Source: Spirogloea muscicola
Lineage: Eukaryota; Streptophyta; Zygnematophyceae; Spirogloeales; Spirogloeaceae
Length of the DNA stretch: 15,927 nucleotides
Reading direction: 5' to 3'
Assembly (NCBI GenBank): GCA_009602725.1
Contig: WELB01000228.1
Span: 44,245 to 60,171, forward strand
Positions 10,201 to 15,927 of this stretch are shown piece by piece (the first letter of the stretch is position 1; each line of letters begins with the position of its first letter). The translations under genes and the position numbers were made by a program. A model generated the notes under the pieces. That model had not been told where the DNA came from. It saw only the letters and a list, made by a program, of their open reading frames with translations, and made no database searches.

Positions 10201-12385
10201 CCCAATTGTATGGGCCTGGGTAACATAGTTGATGGTTCCAGTCGGGTCAGGGTTCCACCGTCTACCAGAAAAGAACATAACACTTGATGGTGTTATACTC
10301 ACCTGCAGCACTGAGCGCTTAGTGATCTCATGGAACGTGACCCGCTGCACACTCATTTCGGGTGCAAGCGCGCCCTCAGATTGCAGCACCTCAAGCATGT
10401 GCCAGCTGATGGCCTCACCCTCGCGGTCCGGATCCGTGGCCAGGATGAGGCGCCGAGCACTGAGTGAGTGCAGAACCCACAAGCGGCCGAGATAGAAGGT
10501 CATTGTCCTGCATGCTGCTGCAGAGAACGAGCTATCTGCAACGGCTACTCCTGTATACTAAAATCATTTCTTCCTTTGGCTGACGCAGAGGCAAGGACAG
10601 TGAGTATAGCAGGCACAGTCATGGTCAAAAGCTTAATTCCAGGGTAAGAAAGACAATGAGGGCTTGTGGTATTTGATGCTTGAGAAGACATAGACATAAT
10701 GGTTTACACCATCAGGTTAAGGTACACTGTGCTGTGAGTCTGGAATTGCCAGCAGGATTGCAGAAAGGCTTCTCAAATTGCTAACGGACCTGCGTAGGGA
10801 GACCTTGATCAGCTGGAGGTGCTGCCGGGATGTGCTCATTATTTCCCAGTGCATGGCAAAGTTGTCATTGGGCAGCACGGAGCCCGTGCGTGAGGGCAGG
10901 TCGCGCACATGGCCATACGTCGCCAGCACCTGGTACCCTGGACCAAGGTACTGCTCGATTATCCGGGCCTTGGCTGGCGACTCCACGAGGACGACAGCTG
11001 GGAGTGGCTCCACGCCGGCTTCCACCCGCAGGCCGCCGTTTGCAGTGCAGGCTTCCTGGGCCTGGTACTGCTGCCGATGGGCCCTCTGTGCCACGGTTGA
11101 GGCCCACTTGGCCGCCGCTAGTTGTACTTTGTGCTGCGCCTGTCAATAACAAGCACGAAACAGCAGGGTAAGTACAACGTCACGTCCAAAAGTTGACCTC
11201 ATTCCTGGCTCCATAGGTATCAAATTTGCTGGGTGTCAAGAGACATCAGCATGAAGATGTCAGTGGTGACATCAACATCCTTGCTTGAAAGCTGGGCCTC
11301 AAGACGAACGGTCTTGCACTGAAGTTGGATATATGGCTAACAGGATATTGAAGTGTCACTGTTGGATCTTTAAGCTTTAGATTGATGACACCTGCAACAA
11401 TCGTTTGAAGAGCTGAAAGGATTATTATCAATAAAGGTCAGAGTCAAGACCTGCATTTAGATCCTCCTGAAACCTTTCTAGAAGTAGGACAAAATTGGTG
11501 TGCTCAGAGCATTTTGCTCTGAGCACACCACTATGTGATAGGCGGGATGATAGGCCCGGCAGCTTGCCCTTTATTTGCTATGGAGTAAGGACGGCAAGGA
11601 AGCATGCAGAGCCTACCCTGCACTAAGCAGTCGTCCAGCCTCCACAATACTGTCACAGAAGCCACTTTTGGCTCTTTTCACCTCCCGACTTCAGACCTTC
11701 GTGACGGACTGCCGGCATCCTGACTCTTCTGCACCCTAACTCTTCTGTATCCTGCACTTGGTGCTGCTTGTAAAAACTACGCGAGTGGCTGGCACAGAGC
11801 ACTCTAAGTCAGCTCTAAAGTCAAAGTGCTGCCACAGAGCGGACAGGCAGCAAGCTGAGGGGTTTCCAACACCCTATGCCCCTGCAAGCCTCAAAAAGTA
11901 GTGCCTGTTTTACATTGGGTAAACCCCTGCGTCCTGAATAATTGCATATAATTTATTCAGGATCATAAGCAGAAGATAGACGACAAACGGTGCATTGGAA
12001 CTACCACACTTTTACGCTGGAAGCTTATTGCTGAGCTCTGTAAGACAGACGATGGACTTCATATATACGACGAGGCCAGCAGACTGCTGGCTACCGCCGG
12101 TGGCCGGCAAGCTCATGACCCACACTGAAGGAGTAATGTCTAGCTTGGCTTTGGAGGAACACGCCTGTAGCCTGGAGAAGGAAGGCTGGCTGCCGGAGGC
12201 TGCAGCAATGCTCGGAATCGAGCACTGCAGGTGAGAATATTGGTGCTTGGGAGCTGCACCTGTGCGGCTGCCGGCCATGGCGGCTTGCCGGGTGGCCGGC
12301 GCAGCGACAGAGCGCCAGCGGAGACGTGCAGGCCAGGCGCTTGCGGCGGCAGCAGGCCCCGCAGAGCCCGCCCGGCCGTCGCCAT
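3424..12385 (-). CDS. topA: organellar type IA DNA topoisomerase I with C-terminal SWIB domain (19 exons)
   Basis: Bacterial TopA relaxes negative supercoils by cutting one strand through a 5'-phosphotyrosine bond; the plant homologues serve plastid and mitochondrial DNA. Exons, high to low: 12385-12260, 11139-10790, 10459-10303, 10061-9858, 9670-9488, 9044-8815, 8500-8391, 8142-7862, 7636-7484, 7201-6962, 6785-6589, 6335-6212, 5967-5878, 5712-5647, 5379-5284, 4758-4696, 4247-4137, 3892-3824, 3549-3424. This gives 991 codons plus TGA, with consistent phases. Order of parts: transit peptide, TOPRIM, catalytic gate domains, one four-Cys zinc ribbon, TopA C-terminal repeats, basic linker, SWIB. 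The ATG at 12385 sits in a strong context (GCC before, G after). An in-frame ATG at 12517 would add 44 residues containing four acidic ones, so it is less likely. The exon 4 acceptor is AAG, the only one in the window that is not CAG. The first and last few exons are the least certain; the core is certain. Confidence 0.9.
4317..4339. repeat. 9-bp hairpin in topA intron 16
   Basis: AAGCTCAGC, loop AAGGA, then the exact reverse complement. It lies between the last TopA-repeat exon and the first SWIB exon. Confidence 0.7.
5284..6785 (-). other. topA: TopA zinc ribbon and C-terminal repeats (exons 11-15)
   Basis: Exon 11 holds a single four-cysteine ribbon, CPRCGEG then GCSAYPSC (Cys714, 717, 737, 743). 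An acidic spacer follows. Then come two Topo_C-type repeats, recognised by NPVTG...[11 protein letters not shown] (exons 12-13) ending RRASLPK, and LPRSLGAHPDEG...[10 protein letters not shown] (exons 14-15) ending VVPK. A last half-repeat ([12 protein letters not shown]) is in exon 16. Repeats of this kind bind DNA and are found in TopA of several bacterial groups and plants; E. coli TopA instead uses several zinc ribbons. Confidence 0.85.
7484..11139 (-). other. topA: TopA catalytic core (exons 2-9)
   Basis: Visible landmarks, numbered on the 991-residue model: [10 protein letters not shown] with Glu95 and [11 protein letters not shown] with Asp168, Asp170 and Glu172 form the TOPRIM metal site. 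GHVRDLPS follows the first motif. SAGRVQS is at 254-260. [15 protein letters not shown] precedes LITYMRTDG, whose Tyr394 is the nucleophile, with Arg396 beside it. [10 protein letters not shown] contains His441, and [11 protein letters not shown] ends the core (exon 9). No catalytic residue is missing, so the enzyme is expected to be active. Exon 8 carries an acidic, low-conservation stretch after the [14 protein letters not shown] helix, at a place where family members vary in length. Confidence 0.93.
11496..11530. repeat. perfect 16-bp hairpin, 3-base loop
   Basis: TGGTGTGCTCAGAGCA, a TTT loop, then the exact reverse complement. In RNA from either strand it would fold into a very stable stem. 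It lies within topA intron 1. Confidence 0.95.
11932..11962. repeat. 10-bp inverted repeat, AT-rich loop
   Basis: TCCTGAATAA (11932-11941) and its exact reverse complement (11953-11962) around an 11-base AT-rich loop, within topA intron 1. Confidence 0.85.
12260..12385 (-). other. topA: exon 1: likely organelle transit peptide
   Basis: 42 codons starting [18 protein letters not shown] and ending WPAAAQ. The peptide has no Asp or Glu, six Arg, one Lys and many Ala, Leu, Pro and Gly, as expected of a plastid or mitochondrial presequence. It ends at CAG|GTGCAG in phase 0 and joins exon 2 ([11 protein letters not shown]) across a 1,120-base intron. The distance and the lack of a family match make this exon an inference. 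Confidence 0.6.
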
Positions 12386-13634
12386 GGCCGAGCACGCCGC
12401 TGCGAGGGCTTTCGTCGTCGCGTCGCCGTCTCGAGCCCCCACTGAGGCCTTCGCAGCAGCTTGCGGCGTCGGCAGGAGGAGGTCCTGGCTGCCGCTGGCC
12501 TCGGCGGCGGCCTGCACGAGCTGCAGGCTTGCCGCCGTTCAGCGTCCGGAGTTTCAGAGCCCCGGAAAGAAGGAATGGCGTCGCCCTGAGAGACGAGGGG
12601 CTAACAAAGTTAGCCCAGAAAAGAATGGATACTGTCTGCAGGCCTCAAAGGCCACGATGGGCTCCCCCATTGAGGATAGGGGCTGGAAAAAGCCAGCCCA
12701 AAACAGAATGAACAAAGGACGAGAAGCTGGGAAGCAAGCGCGGCCAGATGAACTGGTGGCTGGGAGAGGCCAGCCCAAAGGAGTGGACAAGGTCTGAAGG
12801 AGCCGGAGTGCCAAGAACTGAGACAGCAGCAAGCGGGCTCTCAGTAACCTCTAGTCAGTAGCCGCAAGTCAGAAAAGTTAGCAGCAGGAGTCGCCCCTCC
12901 AAGGGAGAGAAGGCGCGCGGTGCGCATGAGATATAAGGGAGGCCAATTCAAGCCAAAATACATTGTTCAGGCAGAAACTAGTGGAAAACAACAAGGCTAC
13001 TTAAATGGCCCTACGCTAAGGTGGCTAAGGTAGAGGGTAGGCGGCAGCCCGGGCACGATTAGCGCATACATGCAAGGCAGGTGCCAGGGAGCGCTGCAGG
13101 GAAATGGACAGCCGCATTGAATACAGCAAGGCCTGACAGCCCACAGCGTTACTCAGCCTTCTCCCATTCTGATGGTGAAGCTTTTCCATAAGAGGGGGAT
13201 GGCTGCAGAAGGCCAGCATTGAAGACAACGGCCAAGACCTGAAAAGGCCGTAAAGCAGAGAACAGAAATCTCATAGGACTACTCCAGAGGAAATAGACTC
13301 ACACGGACTGCTCAAAAGCTAAGCATAATGACCTCGTTGCAGACATTAGGCCTATTAATGTACAATGTCAGGAGGTTAATAGAATAAATGAGGCGCTCGT
13401 CTAGAGCCAACCCATGCTAACTAGGGCACAACACATATGTGCGGGCCCAATCTTGCGCTAACCTTGCTGCCACAGTATGTGCAGCAATGACCAATATACA
13501 GCACTGAATGCACCTGCTTCTAACAAGTACTTGTGCCTGTGCCCGCAGCTATGAGCACTTCCAGATTTAAAAGCATGACAAGCTCACGTATTGCAGCACC
13601 CGTGGTCTCTGCCCGGCTAGACTGAGCACTGGCG
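12386..13634. other. intergenic region between choline kinase and topA
   Basis: The gene to the right ends at 13635 and topA begins at 12385, both on the minus strand. The first 170 bases next to topA are GC-rich and probably hold its 5' UTR and promoter. Next comes a purine-rich stretch with hairpin-bearing repeats (12598-12800). The rest (12800-13634) has moderate GC and no ORF I believe in. A TATAAGG on the plus strand at 12932-12938 has no gene behind it. Confidence 0.55.
12598..12800. repeat. three diverged ~80-bp hairpin-bearing units
   Basis: Three small stems recur at 82- and 78-base spacing: GGGCTAAC/GTTAGCCC (12598-12616), GGGCTGG/CCAGCCC (12680-12699), GGCTGG/CCAGCC (12758-12775). 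Each is followed by similar purine-rich sequence (CCCAGAAAAGAATGGATA; CCCAAAACAGAATGAACAA; CCCAAAGGAGTGGACAAGG). The second and third units agree further (GAGAAGCTGG against GAAGGAGCCGG). The first stem has compensating base changes relative to the other two. Confidence 0.6.
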
Positions 13635-15927
13635 CTAAGCAGGTAAAAGGAGGAGGGCTTTGCGCTTCCTGTATTCTTGCAGCCGATTTTGCGCATAGGC
13701 TCGAAAGTCAAAATCAATGTCTGTCAACGTTGCCTGCGTGGTATGACAAGTCGGACATGTCAATGAATGGCCAACTTCTGCACAGGAGAATCTATACAAG
13801 AATTACCTTGTACAAGACACAAGGCAACTGTGTCAGGAAGCTGCAGCTAGCAGGATGCTAACACTGACCGCCAGGAGTGCATTTTTTGATCATGGTATGC
13901 CAGGCAACTAGAGTAAAACAACTGACCCTTTCAATACATACAACCTTCACTAGCTCCCAGGATCACTTACTGATATAAGGCCCCATAGAGCCCACGTCAG
14001 GTGGCTTGCCAAAGTGAACTTCTCCACCTCCTCAAGCATGGCCTCAACATCTGAGGTTTCAAATAGACCGTCTGCAAGCAACTGGGCTAGTTAGCGTACT
14101 GTTACAAATATATGCAACTTCGATTATTACTGATTGAGGTGCAAGCAGACAGTTGAATAGGAGCTGACCAGGAAACAGAACCTGCACTGGACTTAGTGAC
14201 TACCTAAACAAAGATAGGAGAAGCCATGACCTGCTGCCGCCAGGTATGACTGGATAAATTGTCGCCGCTCACTGACTCCTGCACTCATCATCTCCAGTGT
14301 CAGGTCGATAATTTTTTGCAATTGCAGACGACAATTGCACAGAAATCCAGATGTAGCAATGTTGACCTGGGTACTTGCTGTAGTCGAGAATATGTGGTGT
14401 GGGTGTGTGGTAGTCCGCAGCCATTTCACAGAAGTGGTTGGCAATGTCATAAGCTACTGGGTTGTAGCCTGCATACTCATAGTCCTGGTACGAAGCCCCA
14501 CAGGAGCTTGTCAGTCAAGACAGCCAACATCCGCAAGGCACAGCTTGACATGTCGAGAATTACAGATCACCTGCGGCCTAATGTGCACATCGCACTCTTC
14601 CTTCCAATCATCTAAAGTCTCCACAAAGTGAGACCCCTCACACAAAGTGAGAGCCCCAACACCAAGGGTACTCACAATCAAGGTGAGGATCCCAGTGGTG
14701 GCGTCTCTCATGATGTTGCCATATTGGAGGTCATTGTGGCAAAATCCTAGCCAATGTCTTTTCCGAGACCCTGACAGTAGGATAGAGCGCATGAAACCCG
14801 GTTATGAACTGATTTGATCAAAGTAGCACATGACAAGGCCGCAATGTTTAGCAATTGCGTGAGTTCGGAAGGTCTGCTTCACAATCGGAACAAGCGAGCT
14901 GTGTGTATCTGCCAGCAGGCGAATCCACCGTATCAGCAAAATCACCTCTAGTGTGAAGCACGCTTTCCAGCTGTGCAATGTCAGCCTCTAGCTGATAGAC
15001 ATTGAAATCGTGAATATCTGCAGGATCACACAGCTCCAAGGCACTTGTCCTCCACTTCCTGTCCAATCATTCAGGCCAGCCCTTTCAGCTGCTGAAAAAT
15101 TTCTATAAAAGCCAGGGCTAGGCAAAGATGCAAGTATAAGGCTCAAGACTGTTTCGTCCGTGTTCCTGCTAGCTGGCTAAGCGGATGCCGGGTCAAGCAG
15201 TGGCCAGAGAAGGGGAACCTCAAACGCCGCCATACTGTAGGAATCCTGGGCAGAGCCACGTCCAGCTGGTGAAACTCCCACAGCTTACGAGCAACGCCCT
15301 TTGAGATGGCCGGGCTTCTCAGGTCAGGAGCAGCCAGCGTCTGAGACACCAGCTCAACACACTTGAAAGAGCGTCAAGACTATCTGAAAACAATACAAGA
15401 AAAGCCGGACAGAGGTCCAGCAAAGTGGAGTGAAGAGTTGCAGATGCTATCTGTCCACAATGTGACTCTGGTAGTCACAGCGGGACAGGAGTGCAAGTCC
15501 TCAAGTCAAGTTGAGCATTTAAGGAACCTCCGCAGCAAAAGGGGGAATTGATGGAAGTTAATGAAGAAATTTAATGAAAGGATAGAACGGGCATAAAGGG
15601 GGAGTAAACTACTCACGGTGGCGTTGAGCCACTCCTCCACTCTGCCCTGAGGGAAGCGCGCGAGCAGGCGAGGGCCCTGCCCCGTGAGCGACACCTTCTC
15701 GAAGACGGCGATCTCGTCGTCGCGGCGGAACAGGACCTCGGCGCTCTCGCCGTAGATGCGCAGCAGCACGCAGCGCGGGCACCCGCGATGGCCGTCCGGC
15801 CCATCGGGCCACCGGACCTCGTACACCTTGTTGGTCATGGCGCCGCCGAGAGGCGTGAGGCGCGCGCCGCCGGCGGCGGCGGCGGTGGCGGCGTCGGGCC
15901 ACCAGGCCGCGGCGATGTCGGCGAGGA
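13635..15927 (-). CDS. choline kinase, plant type (8 exons, 5' end outside window)
   Basis: Choline kinase phosphorylates choline with ATP, the first step of the CDP-choline route to phosphatidylcholine, in the cytosol. Exons, high to low: beyond 15927 to 15617, 15340-15219, 15058-14946, 14770-14676, 14484-14367, 14278-14231, 14071-13971, 13733-13635; 334 in-window codons plus TAG, phases consistent. Landmarks numbered from the first full codon (15925): [11 protein letters not shown] (ATP-binding loop), [28 protein letters not shown], then the Brenner phosphotransferase motif [13 protein letters not shown] (Asp195) and the choline kinase motif starting [19 protein letters not shown] (Asp214). 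CEMAADYH with [10 protein letters not shown] is the choline rather than ethanolamine kinase form. The length is close to plant choline kinases (about 350). The Met in GGAMTN (15838) is not the start: the frame stays open upstream and TPLGGAMTN matches the family. An Ala-rich stretch from a GGC run precedes it. Confidence 0.93.

Larger units (their letters stand above)
11140..12259 (-). other. large first intron of topA
   Basis: At 1,120 bases this is more than twice the length of any other inferred intron in the window (88-525 bases). It holds no ORF that looks coding on either strand. It contains two perfect inverted repeats (11496-11530 and 11932-11962). A missed short exon or a decayed small mobile element could be inside, but I see no terminal repeats framing one. 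Confidence 0.5.

Noticed and set aside
12140-12517. Start of topA at the upstream in-frame ATG (12517)
   Set aside because: The 44 extra residues include four acidic ones, unlike a transit peptide, and the ATG at 12385 has a better context. Kept only as an alternative.
12231-12797. 188-codon plus-strand ORF
   Set aside because: It is antisense to topA exon 1 and the GC-rich leader, very Arg/Ala/Pro-rich, and matches no family. Long open frames are expected in GC-rich DNA.
12795-13010. Possible solo LTR (TATAAGG at 12932 in a purine-rich stretch)
   Set aside because: I found no TG...CA ends, target-site duplication, primer-binding site or coding remnant.
15506-15838. Choline kinase starting at the Met of the 110-codon ORF
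   Set aside because: The frame is open further upstream to the window edge, and [10 protein letters not shown] fits the family, so the true start is outside.
1-15927. tRNA, rRNA, CRISPR or bacterial operon signals
   Set aside because: None seen; the genes are split by spliceosomal introns, so bacterial features are not expected.

Overview
This is nuclear DNA of a green-lineage eukaryote (Viridiplantae: a green alga or other plant). The evidence is three intron-rich genes whose spliced products are plant-type proteins, plant-type TTTAGGG telomere-like motifs (including an exact telo-box), GC-rich first exons and moderate-GC introns. I could not fix the genus.

Layout: (1) 1-343 is a 5' flank with a CCG microsatellite, an AT-rich patch and a telo-box. 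(2) 344-3047, plus strand, is a six-exon gene for a tail-anchored protein resembling the plant peroxisome protein APEM9/DAYU. (3) 3048-3423 is a short convergent 3' region. (4) 3424-12385, minus strand, is a 19-exon gene for a bacterial-type (type IA) DNA topoisomerase I. It has a likely organelle transit peptide at the N terminus. By my splice model it also has a C-terminal SWIB domain, an architecture known from Chlamydia TopA. (5) 12386-13634 is an intergenic stretch with a small family of about 80-bp hairpin-bearing repeats. (6) 13635 to beyond 15927, minus strand, is a choline kinase of the plant type, eight exons in the window, with its start codon outside the window.

All three genes were assembled by eye from family-conserved blocks joined at GT/AG sites. 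The phases agree at all 30 inferred introns. Acceptors are nearly uniform (29 CAG, 1 AAG), while donors are loose after GT (third base G 16, C 5, A 5, T 4).

The three proteins do not form one pathway: one is peroxisomal, one maintains organelle DNA topology, and one makes phosphocholine for phosphatidylcholine. The main discovery is the SWIB domain at the end of the topoisomerase gene. Its three exons lie on the same strand, continue in phase from the last TopA-repeat exon, and have no start codon of their own that I could find.
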